A stretch of 64,000 nt of DNA from Candidatus Hydrogenedentota bacterium (GCA_016182605.1 JACPGE010000069.1:62001-126000); one strand, 5' to 3'; numbered from the stretch's first letter, positions 18,575 to 28,031 are shown. A program made the numbers and translations. Notes: generated from the letters alone by a model not told the origin.

Positions 18575-19492
18575 ATGGCGCGCGCGGAAAGCTATGAGGC
18601 GGCCTGGGGTCCCGTGAGCCGCCGCGTTCAACGCGTGCTCCGCGGCCTTCACTGGTCCATGAAGACCTTCCGCGGAAAGCAGCGCATGATCCTCGTGGAG
18701 ATTGACTGGCGGCTCGGTGACGAGATCATGGCGATTGAGGCGGTGCACGCACTGCGCATGCGCTATCCCCGCGACGCCATCTTCGTTCTCAGCAACTACC
18801 CCGAGCTCTACGCCTTCGTGGATTTCCCCGTCATTGTAAACACCCGGCCGCCCAGGGTGGATCGCTACTACCTGCTGCGGGGGGAAGACCGCCTGCTCCC
18901 CCGGCCGGAATCCAACGCGCGGCGCATCGGCCAGGCGCAGCCACTGCCGAATCCGCACCTACTCCTGAACGGGCCGCCCCACCCCAAGGTGCAGGCTCTA
19001 CGCAACGATTGCCCGGTGATCGTGATCGCGCACGAAACCACCTGGATCAACAAGCACTGGGCGCCGGAGAACTGGATCGAACTCACCGAGCGCCTCCTGG
19101 CGTGTCACATGGCCGTGATCGAACTCGGCGTGCGCAATGCCCTCGGCCTCGGACAGGATCTCGTCGGAAAAACCGCCGTGCGCGATGCGGCGCATATCCT
19201 CCGCGATGTGGACCTCCTCGTCTCCGTCGACTGCGGACTCATGCACCTGGCGCTCGCCGTGGGCACCCCCGTGGTCGCCCTCTTTGGCCCCACAGACCCC
19301 GGCTTCCTCGTTCCCGATCACCCGCTCCTCCACGCCATCCTCAATCCGAAACCCTGCCAGGGATTCTGGAACCATGATCCCATAGTTCCGCCAGCAGGAG
19401 AGTGTACCTGTGGCGAGATTGCCTGTCTCGACGCGATCACCGTTGATGTGGTCTTTGAGGCAATTCAGCAGGCACTCAAGGAGGGCCGCTAG
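18575..19492 (+). CDS. Family 9 glycosyltransferase (heptosyltransferase-like)
   Basis: 305 residues. N-terminal ILVEIDWRLGDEIMAIEAVHALRMRYP corresponds to the GD..(L/M)..P.L.ALR.R.P motif of ADP-heptose transferases, and the C-terminal half has LLVSVDCGLMHLALAVGTPVVALFGPTDP, the donor-binding signature. True WaaC/WaaF enzymes are about 320-350 residues, so this is slightly short. The late CTCGEIACLDAITVD is the usual cysteine-bearing loop. The enzyme would add a heptose or related sugar to lipid A core or to a surface glycan. An internal ATG at codon 29 (MKTFRGKQRM) is an alternative start. Confidence 0.86.
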   Translation: MARAESYEAAWGPVSRRVQRVLRGLHWSMKTFRGKQRMILVEIDWRLGDEIMAIEAVHALRMRYPRDAIFVLSNYPELYAFVDFPVIVNTRPPRVDRYYLLRGEDRLLPRPESNARRIGQAQPLPNPHLLLNGPPHPKVQALRNDCPVIVIAHETTWINKHWAPENWIELTERLLACHMAVIELGVRNALGLGQDLVGKTAVRDAAHILRDVDLLVSVDCGLMHLALAVGTPVVALFGPTDPGFLVPDHPLLHAILNPKPCQGFWNHDPIVPPAGECTCGEIACLDAITVDVVFEAIQQALKEGR

Positions 19493-19495
19493 ATC

Positions 19496-20545
19496 GTGCG
19501 CGTGCTCTTCCTTAACCTCTATCCCGATCAGGCTGCCAGTGCGCGTTATCGCATCTGCCAGTTCCTTCCCTACCTGAGGGCCCACGGCGTCGATTGCACC
19601 GTCTCCGCACCGCTTTCAAACGAGGACTGGCGCAGATTCTCCGGAGCCACCCGCACGCACCGGCCCTTCTGGTATCACTTCCATGAAACCTCGGCCCGCT
19701 TCCGGCAGTTGCTTTCCACGCGTCCGTACGATGCCGTCGTGCTGCAAAAAGCCATCACAACCGCCTCCATACGCGGCTTGGACAGCCTCCTCTTTGCTCT
19801 CGCCAGGCGTGTCGTATTCGACATGGACGATGCCGTTCACCTCCGCCCGCCCCAGCCCTTGTCCCCGCGTTTCGACGCGATCATGGACGCCTCGCAGATT
19901 CAGAAGATCATGGCGCGTGCCGCGTGCGTGCTCGCGGGCAACCACTGGCTCGTTGGCGAAGTTCAGGCCGCCGGCGGGCATGCCGTGTATTTTCCCACCG
20001 TCGTCGATACAACCCGTTTTGTCCCGCCCGTCCGCGAAGTCCAGCACTACACCCTCGGCTGGATGGGCAGCCCGAGCACCGCGCCCGCACTCCGGTTGCT
20101 CGAAGAGGCCTCGCCATTTCCAGAAGACGTCCACCTCAAACTGGTGGGCGCCCCGCCTGGAACGCTACACTTAGCCCAAGCTACCTGCGAAGCCTGGCGC
20201 CACGACACGGAGGTCGAAGCTGTGCAACAGATGTCTGTTGGATTGATGCCCCTGGAGGCCACACCCTGGAATCAGGGGAAGTGTGCCCTCAAGGCGCTCA
20301 CCTATATGGCCTGCGCGCGTCCCGTCATCGCCACGCCCTTCGGTGCGGTATGCGATTTTCTTCACCACGGCGAGAATGGCTGCTTCGCACAATCACCCGA
20401 AGAATGGCGCAGCGCGATCGAGAGCTTGCGCGATCCCGACCTGCGCCGCCGCCTCGGCCAAAACGCACGCGCCACAGTGGAAACTGGGTACGCCCTGGAT
20501 CAGGCCGCGCCCCGGCTGCTCGCCCTGTTGGAGGATCTTCAATGA
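19496..20545 (+). CDS. Glycosyltransferase, GT4-like (GTG start)
   Basis: 349 residues. The GTG start at 19496 is backed by AAGGAGGG at 19478-19485. The first strand RVLFLNLYPDQAASARYRICQFLPYL and a DMDDAVHLRPP segment are typical of a GT-B group that reads as 'glycosyltransferase family 1/4' in EPS loci; the second domain has YTLGWMGSPSTAPAL and GLMPLEATPWNQGKCALKALTYMACARPVIATPFGA. The usual EX7E is replaced here by KCALKALTYMA, so catalytic competence by the standard GT4 mechanism is less certain. Its last bases overlap the next gene in an ATGA manner. Confidence 0.82.
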   Translation: MRVLFLNLYPDQAASARYRICQFLPYLRAHGVDCTVSAPLSNEDWRRFSGATRTHRPFWYHFHETSARFRQLLSTRPYDAVVLQKAITTASIRGLDSLLFALARRVVFDMDDAVHLRPPQPLSPRFDAIMDASQIQKIMARAACVLAGNHWLVGEVQAAGGHAVYFPTVVDTTRFVPPVREVQHYTLGWMGSPSTAPALRLLEEASPFPEDVHLKLVGAPPGTLHLAQATCEAWRHDTEVEAVQQMSVGLMPLEATPWNQGKCALKALTYMACARPVIATPFGAVCDFLHHGENGCFAQSPEEWRSAIESLRDPDLRRRLGQNARATVETGYALDQAAPRLLALLEDLQ

Positions 20546-21672
20546 GCCCGCGCCCGCGCATCACCTGGATCGTGCCCACCATGCGCGTCGGCGGCACCGA
20601 ACTCCAACTTCTTCATCTCATGCAGGGGCTGTCCGATGATTTCGACTTGAACCTCATCTGTACACGCTCCGAAGGCGCCCTCATCGGCGACGCCCGGCGC
20701 ATCGGCGCGCACGTCCGCGTGATGGATACCGTCAGCGGATGGGATCCCCGCATTCAACGCCGCCTTTACCGAATCCTCCGCGTGCACACCCCCCAGATTG
20801 TCCACTCCTACTTGTCCGGATTCGACTTCTGGGCAAACCGCGCGGCCTGGCAGAACCACGTCCCCGTCATCATCTCCAGCCGGCGGGAACTGGCCTCCTG
20901 GCAGAAGCGCAGGCACCTCTGGATGCAGCGGCTTGGAAACCAATACGTCGATTGCATCATCGCCAACAGCAATGCCGTCGCCGCCTACGCCGCCGGGAAA
21001 GAGGGATTTCCCAGGGACCGCTACAAGGTCATCTACAACGGCGTCAAGGCCGATTCCTTCGTCTCAAAAAATACCAAGATCGAACTGCGCCGCCGCTTCA
21101 AGCTGCCCGAAAAAGCGCTCGTAGTCGGCATGGTCGCCAATTTCAGCCCGGTCAAGGATCACCGTCTCTTTCTGGATATGGCGCGAATTCTCCTGAAACA
21201 ACGCAGCGACGTCCACTTTCTTCTCGTCGGCACCGGCCCCCTCGCCAACACCATTCGCGCCTCCATAGACCGGCACAGACAGCATCTCTTCATTACGGTT
21301 ATGACCTCGGTCGGCGAAGTGGCCGACCTCTACAGCGCCATGGACGTCGCCGTACTTACCAGCAAGGTCGAGGGTTTTCCCAATACCCTGCTCGAAGCCA
21401 TGGCGTCCCATACCGCGCCCGTCGCCGCCAGTGTCGGAGGCGTCTCCGAGATTATTCAGGATGGACAGACAGGCATCCTCGTCGACAGCCGCAATCCCGA
21501 GGACTTTGCGCGCGCCGTCGCCGGCCTCCTCGACAACCCTGAAAAACGAATCGCCATAGGGCAGCGGGCAGGCGCGTGGGTGCGGGAAACGCTGCCGATG
21601 GAAGCCATGGTCCGGCAGCACAAGGAACTCTACTTTCAGCTTCTCGACGAGAAGCTCCGTCCAGGGGGGTGA
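20542..21672 (+). CDS. Family 4 glycosyltransferase
   Basis: 376 residues. A clear GT4: ITWIVPTMRVGGTELQLLHL at the N-terminus (the glycine-rich acceptor loop), VGMVANFSPVKDHRLFLDMA at the hinge, and EGFPNTLLEAMASHTAPVAASVGG carrying the EX7E pair. Enzymes of this kind transfer a sugar from a nucleotide donor to lipid-linked intermediates in the cytoplasm. The start overlaps the previous stop (ATGA). It ends three bases before the amidotransferase gene, which keeps it in the same operon. Confidence 0.9.
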   Translation: MSPRPRITWIVPTMRVGGTELQLLHLMQGLSDDFDLNLICTRSEGALIGDARRIGAHVRVMDTVSGWDPRIQRRLYRILRVHTPQIVHSYLSGFDFWANRAAWQNHVPVIISSRRELASWQKRRHLWMQRLGNQYVDCIIANSNAVAAYAAGKEGFPRDRYKVIYNGVKADSFVSKNTKIELRRRFKLPEKALVVGMVANFSPVKDHRLFLDMARILLKQRSDVHFLLVGTGPLANTIRASIDRHRQHLFITVMTSVGEVADLYSAMDVAVLTSKVEGFPNTLLEAMASHTAPVAASVGGVSEIIQDGQTGILVDSRNPEDFARAVAGLLDNPEKRIAIGQRAGAWVRETLPMEAMVRQHKELYFQLLDEKLRPGG

Positions 21673-21675
21673 ACC

Positions 21676-23547
21676 GTGTGCGGCATTGGTGGTGTGCTCT
21701 TCACAGACCCGGAGCGGCCGGTATCGCGCGATTGCCTCGAAAGCATGAATGCGGCGCTCAAACATCGCGGGCCCGACGGTGAGGGCGTGTGGCAGGATGG
21801 GCCCGCTGGTCTCTGCCACCGCCGCCTCAGCATTCTCGATCTCTCCCAAGCAGCCGCCCAGCCGATGCATTCGCCCGATGGCCGTTACGTGCTCAGCTAC
21901 AACGGCGAAGTCTACAACTACCGCGATATCCGCGCCGAACTGGAAGCCCAAGGCTGGCGCTTCCACAGCACGGGCGATACGGAAGTGGTCCTGGCCGCAC
22001 TCGCGACGTGGGGCGAGGCCGCGCTCCACCGTTTCAACGGCATGTTCGCCATCGCCTTCTACGACACCTGCGAACGCGCACTCTTGCTCGCCCGCGATCG
22101 CATCGGCATCAAACCTCTCTATTACGCGCACTCCCCCGAAGCCTTCGCCTTCGCCTCGGAACTGCCCGCGCTCCTGCGGTCCGGGCTCGTGGATAGCACC
22201 CTCAACACCCGCGCCCTCGCCGACTACTTCACCTATCTCTACATCCCCGCGCCCGCAAGCATCTACAACGGGGTGCTCAAACTGCTCCCCGGTCACGTGC
22301 TGCGGGTGCAGAACGGGCGCCTCCGCACGCACCCCTGGTGGGAACTGCTTCCCAATCCCCAGCCCCATTGGACCCTGCACAGCGCCGCTGCGTGTTACCG
22401 CGAGCTGCTTGAAGACGCCATCCGCCTGCGCCGTATCAGCGACGTGCCGCTCGGCGCCTTTCTCAGTGGCGGCATCGATTCCTCCAGTGTGGTCGCGTTG
22501 CTGGCCGCACAATCCGACCGTCCCGTGAAAACCTTCACCATCGGTTTTGACGATGCGCAGATGGATGAACTGCGCTTCGCCCGGGAAGCCGCAAAGGCCT
22601 TCGGCGCCGATCACACCGAAGCCATCCTCCGGCCCGACGCAGCAGCCCTGCTCCCCGAAATTGTGCAATCCTTTGGCGAACCCTTCGCCGATTCTTCTGC
22701 CCTCCCCACTTGGCTCGTTTCCAGGATCGCCAGACAACACGTTACCGTCGCGCTTTCCGGGGACGGAGGCGATGAACTCTTTGCCGGATACACCTGGACA
22801 CACCGCGCCCTTCAGGCCGCACGCTACCGGCAGGTGCCTGCGATCCTGCGCGCTTGCGCCGGTGGAGCCCTCGCGCTCATGCCGCGTTCCCCCGCCCTGA
22901 ACAAGGTGCGACGCTTCCACCAGGATGCCTGGCTCTCCCCGTTTGACGCCTTCAACCGGCGCCTTTCCTGTCTGGAACCGGGATTGCGCAGGCAACTCCT
23001 GCGGGAAGCGTTGCGGCCTTTCGATGACATGCCGCTCATCTCGCCGCACCAGGCCGCGTGGCAGCGTCATCCGATCGGGGATCCGGATCGTATGTTGTAC
23101 GTGGATGCCATGATCTATCTTCCCGACGACATTCTCACCAAGGTGGATCGCATGTCCATGGCCCATGGACTCGAAGCGCGCGTGCCCCTGCTCGATTACC
23201 GCATGGTGGAATTCGCCGCGTCCGTACCCTTCTCCCTGAAGTTCGCCCAGGGCATTTCCAAGCTGCTCGTGAAGGAAGCCGTGCGCGGTATACTGCCGCC
23301 GTCCCTGCTTGCCCAGCGAAAACAGGGTTTCGCCGTACCCATCCACAAGTGGTTTCGCGGACCGCTCGCGCCCCTCTTTCAAGATACCGTCCTGGGAGCC
23401 GATCCCGTCTCGCGGGATTATCTGGACCGGAATGTCGTAGAATCACTGTTTAGATCGCACCAATCCGGCCGGGAGAATCACGGCCATGTCCTGTGGGCTA
23501 TGCTGGTCTTCGACCAGTGGTTGCGCGGATGCCATAGGCACCCGTAG
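21676..23547 (+). CDS. asnB: Glutamine-hydrolysing asparagine synthase-type amidotransferase
   Basis: 623 residues, the normal AsnB size. The GTG start is right because the mature protein must begin with cysteine: MCGIGGVLF gives catalytic Cys2 of the class II glutaminase domain, with HRGPDGEG and YNGEVYNYRDIRAEL behind it. The synthetase domain has the ATP pyrophosphatase loop LGAFLSGGIDSSSVVALLA and VALSGDGGDELFAGY. In housekeeping form it makes asparagine from aspartate; in EPS and O-antigen loci this family commonly amidates sugar uronic acids or other carboxylates. The setting at the end of a glycosyltransferase run favours the second role, though I cannot exclude the first. AGGGGGGTG precedes the start. 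Confidence 0.93.
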   Translation: MCGIGGVLFTDPERPVSRDCLESMNAALKHRGPDGEGVWQDGPAGLCHRRLSILDLSQAAAQPMHSPDGRYVLSYNGEVYNYRDIRAELEAQGWRFHSTGDTEVVLAALATWGEAALHRFNGMFAIAFYDTCERALLLARDRIGIKPLYYAHSPEAFAFASELPALLRSGLVDSTLNTRALADYFTYLYIPAPASIYNGVLKLLPGHVLRVQNGRLRTHPWWELLPNPQPHWTLHSAAACYRELLEDAIRLRRISDVPLGAFLSGGIDSSSVVALLAAQSDRPVKTFTIGFDDAQMDELRFAREAAKAFGADHTEAILRPDAAALLPEIVQSFGEPFADSSALPTWLVSRIARQHVTVALSGDGGDELFAGYTWTHRALQAARYRQVPAILRACAGGALALMPRSPALNKVRRFHQDAWLSPFDAFNRRLSCLEPGLRRQLLREALRPFDDMPLISPHQAAWQRHPIGDPDRMLYVDAMIYLPDDILTKVDRMSMAHGLEARVPLLDYRMVEFAASVPFSLKFAQGISKLLVKEAVRGILPPSLLAQRKQGFAVPIHKWFRGPLAPLFQDTVLGADPVSRDYLDRNVVESLFRSHQSGRENHGHVLWAMLVFDQWLRGCHRHP

Positions 23548-23574
23548 CCGGGCTGCCCCCAGAGGAGTGTACGG

Positions 23575-25005
23575 ATGAAACGATTGTTATTGGCGCTCGT
23601 GTTGTTCACTGCCTGCGCCGTGCAGGCCCAGCCTCTGGATCTCGAAGCGCTGCTCGGTGAAAGCTGGTACGGACTCTACATGAATGGGCAGAAGGCCGGC
23701 TTCGCGCGCAACAGCGCCGAACGCACCGATGCCGGCACCATCCGGATCGTGGAAGACGCCCAGTTCCGTATCTCCATGGCCGGCATGCATCAGGAAATGA
23801 AGATCTACACCCAGCGCGACTACACCCTCGAAGGCGATCTTATCGTTATCGAATCCCACGTGGATGACTTCTCCGGCAAGACCAGTTTCTCTGCCATTGT
23901 CAACGGAGACAAGATGGAACTCACCTCCCAGGTCGGCGGCAAGACCGAAACCGTCACCTTGCCCAAGCCCGCCGAGTCCCTCCGCGATGCCGTCAAGCAT
24001 GCCCAATGGGTGCAACAGAAGCCGGTTATTGGCGATGCCATGACCTTCTCGGCGTTTGAACCCATGTACCGTAAGGAGATTCAGGGCACAAGCACCCTGC
24101 TCAGCGTGGAAGAGCGCATCTTCGAGGGGGTGCTCACCAAAGTCTACAAGATCGAGACCAATCTGGACCTGATCGGTGTCCACTCCATCGCCTACGTCGC
24201 GGAGGACGGTACAACCCTGGAAGACGTCGTCTCCGGCCTCATCACCATGCGGCTGGAGCCCGAGGCCATGGCAAAGGACGTCAATTACAACAACGACGTT
24301 ATCATCAGCAACGCCGCGCTCGTCGAAGAGCCCATCGAGGATGCGCGTATCCGTAAGGCGCTCGGACTCATCGTGGAAGGCCCTCTCAGTGAAGATCACC
24401 TCTTCAACGACGACCGTCAATCCTTCACCAAAGAAGGCGAGACCTACCTCTTCTCTTCCCAATTGCAGGCCGTCGACGAGAAGGATGCCGCAACCCTCCC
24501 CATTACCAATCCGGAAGTGACGCAACACATCCAGGCCACCGCGTTCGTTCAAAGTTCCGACCCCAAGATCATCGAAAAGGCACGCGAGATCGCCGGCGAT
24601 GAAACCAACGCAAAAACCGTTTCCGACAAACTCTGCGATTGGGTGCACAAGAACATGAGAAGCACTTTCTCCGCCCGCCTCACCAACACCCTCGAAGTGC
24701 TCGACAGCATGGCCGGCGACTGCACCGAACACAGCATGCTCTTCATTGGGCTCGCCCGTGCTGCCGGCCTCCCCGCACGCGAGGTCGCTGGTCTCATCTA
24801 TGTCGAGAGCGAGCCCACAGGATTCTACTTCCACCAGTGGGCCAAGGTCTGGGTCGGGCAATGGATCGATGTGGACCCTACCTTCAACCAGACCATCGCC
24901 GATGTGACCCACATCAAACTGGCGGAAGGCGATCTCTTCGAACAGGCCAAACTCATCCCGGTCATCGGTAAACTCAAAATAAAGGTGGCCCCAAAGGCGC
25001 CGTAG
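23575..25005 (+). CDS. Secreted transglutaminase-like (papain-fold) protein
   Basis: 476 residues with a cleavable signal peptide (RLLLALVLFTACAVQAQ, cut after AQA or QAQ). The transglutaminase-like core sits at the C-terminus with the triad visible: Cys383 in MAGDCTEHSMLF, His420 in FYFHQWAKVWV and Asp434 in WIDVDPTFNQ. The first 300 residues are beta-rich and include LYMNGQKAGFA, a motif often found ahead of this domain in periplasmic proteins. Family members act as proteases, amidases or cross-linkers; the reaction here is unknown. It is 58 bases before the YdbH-like gene, shares the leader string AGGAGTGTAC with it, and is probably co-transcribed. AGGAG lies seven bases before the ATG. 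Confidence 0.86.
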   Translation: MKRLLLALVLFTACAVQAQPLDLEALLGESWYGLYMNGQKAGFARNSAERTDAGTIRIVEDAQFRISMAGMHQEMKIYTQRDYTLEGDLIVIESHVDDFSGKTSFSAIVNGDKMELTSQVGGKTETVTLPKPAESLRDAVKHAQWVQQKPVIGDAMTFSAFEPMYRKEIQGTSTLLSVEERIFEGVLTKVYKIETNLDLIGVHSIAYVAEDGTTLEDVVSGLITMRLEPEAMAKDVNYNNDVIISNAALVEEPIEDARIRKALGLIVEGPLSEDHLFNDDRQSFTKEGETYLFSSQLQAVDEKDAATLPITNPEVTQHIQATAFVQSSDPKIIEKAREIAGDETNAKTVSDKLCDWVHKNMRSTFSARLTNTLEVLDSMAGDCTEHSMLFIGLARAAGLPAREVAGLIYVESEPTGFYFHQWAKVWVGQWIDVDPTFNQTIADVTHIKLAEGDLFEQAKLIPVIGKLKIKVAPKAP

Positions 25006-25018
25006 ATACCGCTTCGCA

Positions 25019-25052
25019 GCGTTGATTGAACGCAGTCCTCCTCTGGAAGGAG
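25019..25052 (+). promoter_or_regulatory. Two small hairpins, one covering the ribosome site of the YdbH-like gene
   Basis: GCGTT (25019-25023) pairs with AACGC (25029-25033), and CTCCT (25038-25042) pairs with AGGAG (25048-25052), which is the Shine-Dalgarno sequence itself. Each has a five-base loop. The second stem could lower translation of the large downstream gene. Stems of 5 bp are weak, so this is tentative. Confidence 0.3.
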
Positions 25053-25062
25053 TGTACAGGTC

Positions 25063-27951
25063 ATGTCCGAAATTCCGGCCACTCCCAGATCCCGGCGAAA
25101 ATGGCTGTTGCGACTTGCCGCGCTTGCGCTGACTGTCATGGCATTCCTGGCGCTGCTGACGTGGTTCTTCGCAACACCCCTGATGGAAAACGTGCTCCTC
25201 CCCGCCGCGGCACACCGCATGCTCCATGCCAATATCGACACAACGGGCCTGGACATCTACCCCATCCTGAAAGCGGACACCGTCCAGTTTTCCGATTTCA
25301 AGACGCCCAATGCGCCCGTGCTCTCGATCTCCAACCTTGAAGCACCCTGGCGCTGGCCCGCGCGCGATGGCCGCTATATCGACAGCTTCTCCGCAAGCGA
25401 TGCCACGCTTCAGATTCAATCAGGCGATACGATGGAGTCGAACCTGGGCTTTGTGATCGGCTTGCTTAACGCGCCGTCTTCCGGCATCGACCCCATGCCC
25501 TACATTCCGCGTACGATTGACATTGCCCAGATCAAGGCGGGCATCTACTTGCAGGACTGGCACACGCGTCTGCAGGGACTCGCGCTCGCAGCCTCCATCG
25601 ACGCCATCGATCGGGCCCACCTTCGTCTCTATGCCAATGATGCCGCCATTGAATGGCGTAACCCACTGTCCAACGCGGTCGAGAGCAGCTCATTCGAACT
25701 GAGCAGCGCCTCCGTCACCGGCACACCCGCCGGCTACGAGGCGCAACTCGAATTGCACGCACCGGATCTTGCCGATATTACGCTCGCCGCCAGGATGGCC
25801 GATGAGGGCGCTATGCATATTGATGTGCCCGCCGCCACGCTTTATCCCGCATACTGGCGCGGACTCGCCGCCGGGCTTACCGGGCTCGATCTCCAGTTTG
25901 ACCCCATTCAGATCGAAGGGGCCGCTTTCGAAGGCTCGAAACAAGGCGCAACCTGGGAAAACTGGACGGCCCAGGCCGGGCTCCACACGCCGCACTTCTC
26001 TCTCGCCGTGCCCGAGATTGCGGCCGCTGAAGGACCGCTGAGCATAAGTCTCTCTGGCAGCCAGGAAGAGGCCCTCCATGCGACCGTGAGCGCCAGTTTC
26101 GGCGAAGGTCAACACCTCTCGCTGAGCTCGGAAGGAAAGGATCCCATTTCCTGGAGTGCCACGTCCGAGGGCATTCCCGCTGTCTGGCTTGCACCCGCTG
26201 CCGCCCGCGTAAACAACGCCGTGCTCAATCAATTCATTCAAGAGAGCCACCTGGCCCTCAATGCTGCGGGCACCTGGACCTCGGGCACGCTCAAGGGAAA
26301 CGCCGAATTGAACTTCACACAGGCCGGGCGCGCACTGAAGCCACTCGTGCTCAACTTCGAGCGGGGAGCGGATCACTTCGAGGCCGCACTGGAGTCGCGC
26401 CAAGAGGATGCCCTGTTGCGCCTCGCCCTTCGCCAGCAGCAAGACTCCGGCATGCTGGTTGAAGCGAGCGCCACGGCGCTGCCCATTGCCGCGTGGTGGC
26501 CCCAGCCATTGCCCCTGGGTCTGGATGGCTTGATAACGGCTTCGGTATCCGCAGATTTTACCGATGTGGGCAACGTCCCCTGGCAGGCCACACTGCAATC
26601 CGATCGCATCGGCAGCACGGCCACAGGCTGGCCCGAAAGCATGCCGCTCCAGGCCAGTTTGACAGGCGCAATCGAAACCCCCGGAACCGTGCGGGTCTCC
26701 GGGGAAGCGGCTTTCGGCGGCGGGAACATGCTCAAACTGGAAGATACCCGCTATGCAGCAGGCACACTCACGACCAGCCTGGAATGCGCAATATATCTCG
26801 AAGACTGGGCTGCGTTCGGGGGCGTGCCCGATCTCTATGGCGATCTCGTGGTCCAGGCTTCGCTCCAGGCCGCGGGCGAACAGCTCACGGGTAACTTTAC
26901 TGCCACCGCGGAACGCTTGGGTCACGGTGATTTCGCGCTGCCTTACCGCAGCGCAATCACTTTACAGTCGCAGGCCACCTGGAACACTGCCACGCGCGCT
27001 GGTGTTCTGAACGAACTCCAGATGGCTTTGCCGCCAGGTACGGCCATCTCCAGTGCCAGCGTCGACCTGAATCCGCTGGAAACCGGATATGACATCGCGA
27101 TGAAGGCGACCCGCATCGAAAGCGATCTTGCACAACTCGCGAAACTCGGCTATGCCGAAAGCGCCGAGGGAACATTCAACGCCGATCTGCCCCTGCTGCA
27201 TGCGGGTGGCGGAGAACTCCGTGTGGAAGCAACGGGCATCGCGATTACAGCCGCTACCCTCTTCCTTTCCGACGGCGGGCCGCGCTTCTTTGACCTTTCC
27301 CTTAGCGGCGCGGGCAACTATGCGCCCGGCGAACAAATCACCGGTGCGCTTCAGGCCAGCCGCGTCGAATCGGGTGGGGCAAGGATTACTGCGATCAGCG
27401 GCACGTGGAATTTCGGCGATGCAGGCCTCAAATTCAGTCCACTGAATGCCACTCTCTTCGGTGGCGCCGTAGAGGCAAGCGCTGTCCTCCAGCCGCTCAC
27501 TGAAGGCCTCCCCATTACCTTCAACGCCACCTTCGAGAATGTCGATCTCGCCGCATTCACCACCGAGATGAAGCCCCCCGACGTTAACCTTACGGGCATA
27601 GTGCGCGGCACGGTCCAAGTGGCAATCGCCGCCGGTCAGCTCACCCTGTTCGAAGCGCACCTGGAGGCCAATGAAGGCGTTACCATCAACCGCGACATGG
27701 TCGAATCCATCCTGCTCTCCCAGCAGTTTGGCGGCGTGACGGGCGCCGCCGTCACCCGCACGCTCAGAAAAGTGCTCGGCGATGAGCCCCAGCGCCCCTT
27801 CGACAGCGCCGCTATGGATCTCACCCTGGAAGACGGCCGCATCACCGGAGATGCCCGCCTCGAAAGCGAGTCGCTTGGACTGACGGTCGACATCAAGGCC
27901 GATCCCAAGGCCATCCTGGAAGCGCTTCGTGCGCGGCAGCAGAATCCATGA
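25063..27951 (+). CDS. YdbH/AsmA-like inter-membrane bridge protein
   Basis: 962 residues. A single N-terminal membrane anchor (about residues 15-40, LRLAALALTVMAFLALLTWFF) is followed by a very long repetitive beta-rich periplasmic domain with no catalytic motifs. The last 120 residues (GIVRGTVQVAIAAGQLTLFEA, EGVTINRDMVESILLSQQFG, LEDGRITGDARLESESLGL) resemble the YdbH C-terminal domain. AsmA-like proteins (YhdP, TamB, YdbH in E. coli) form hydrophobic grooves that carry phospholipid from the inner to the outer membrane. Assignment to the YdbH branch rests mainly on the neighbouring YnbE/YdbL-like gene. E. coli YdbH is about 880 residues, so the size fits. TamB-like is the alternative. Confidence 0.8.
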   Translation: MSEIPATPRSRRKWLLRLAALALTVMAFLALLTWFFATPLMENVLLPAAAHRMLHANIDTTGLDIYPILKADTVQFSDFKTPNAPVLSISNLEAPWRWPARDGRYIDSFSASDATLQIQSGDTMESNLGFVIGLLNAPSSGIDPMPYIPRTIDIAQIKAGIYLQDWHTRLQGLALAASIDAIDRAHLRLYANDAAIEWRNPLSNAVESSSFELSSASVTGTPAGYEAQLELHAPDLADITLAARMADEGAMHIDVPAATLYPAYWRGLAAGLTGLDLQFDPIQIEGAAFEGSKQGATWENWTAQAGLHTPHFSLAVPEIAAAEGPLSISLSGSQEEALHATVSASFGEGQHLSLSSEGKDPISWSATSEGIPAVWLAPAAARVNNAVLNQFIQESHLALNAAGTWTSGTLKGNAELNFTQAGRALKPLVLNFERGADHFEAALESRQEDALLRLALRQQQDSGMLVEASATALPIAAWWPQPLPLGLDGLITASVSADFTDVGNVPWQATLQSDRIGSTATGWPESMPLQASLTGAIETPGTVRVSGEAAFGGGNMLKLEDTRYAAGTLTTSLECAIYLEDWAAFGGVPDLYGDLVVQASLQAAGEQLTGNFTATAERLGHGDFALPYRSAITLQSQATWNTATRAGVLNELQMALPPGTAISSASVDLNPLETGYDIAMKATRIESDLAQLAKLGYAESAEGTFNADLPLLHAGGGELRVEATGIAITAATLFLSDGGPRFFDLSLSGAGNYAPGEQITGALQASRVESGGARITAISGTWNFGDAGLKFSPLNATLFGGAVEASAVLQPLTEGLPITFNATFENVDLAAFTTEMKPPDVNLTGIVRGTVQVAIAAGQLTLFEAHLEANEGVTINRDMVESILLSQQFGGVTGAAVTRTLRKVLGDEPQRPFDSAAMDLTLEDGRITGDARLESESLGLTVDIKADPKAILEALRARQQNP

Positions 27952-27981
27952 AAACACGTTCCTGACTCCAGGCGGCAATGC

Positions 27982-28007
27982 TTTCCTGTACGCATGTTTT
28001 CCTGTAC
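27982..28007 (+). repeat. Direct repeat TTTCCTGTAC x2 ahead of the YnbE-YdbL gene
   Basis: TTTCCTGTAC occurs at 27982-27991 and again at 27998-28007, a pitch of 16 bases, just upstream of a perfect -10 hexamer. It may be an operator or a small tandem duplication. Confidence 0.5.
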
Positions 28008-28031
28008 TCATCGCCCGCCCTGCACTATAAT
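28003..28031 (+). promoter_or_regulatory. Candidate sigma-70 promoter for the YnbE-YdbL-like lipoprotein
   Basis: A perfect TATAAT at 28026-28031 lies 17 bases after a poor -35 (TGTACT, 28003-28008). The gene starts at 28112, giving a leader of about 75 bases. The poor -35 together with the direct repeat that overlaps it suggests activator control. Confidence 0.45.

Noticed and set aside
21064-23382. 772-codon open frame on the minus strand opposite the GT4 and AsnB genes
   Set aside because: It is antisense to two genes with strong family motifs, has low-complexity composition (His, Gly, Glu rich) and no recognisable domain; a by-product of high GC.
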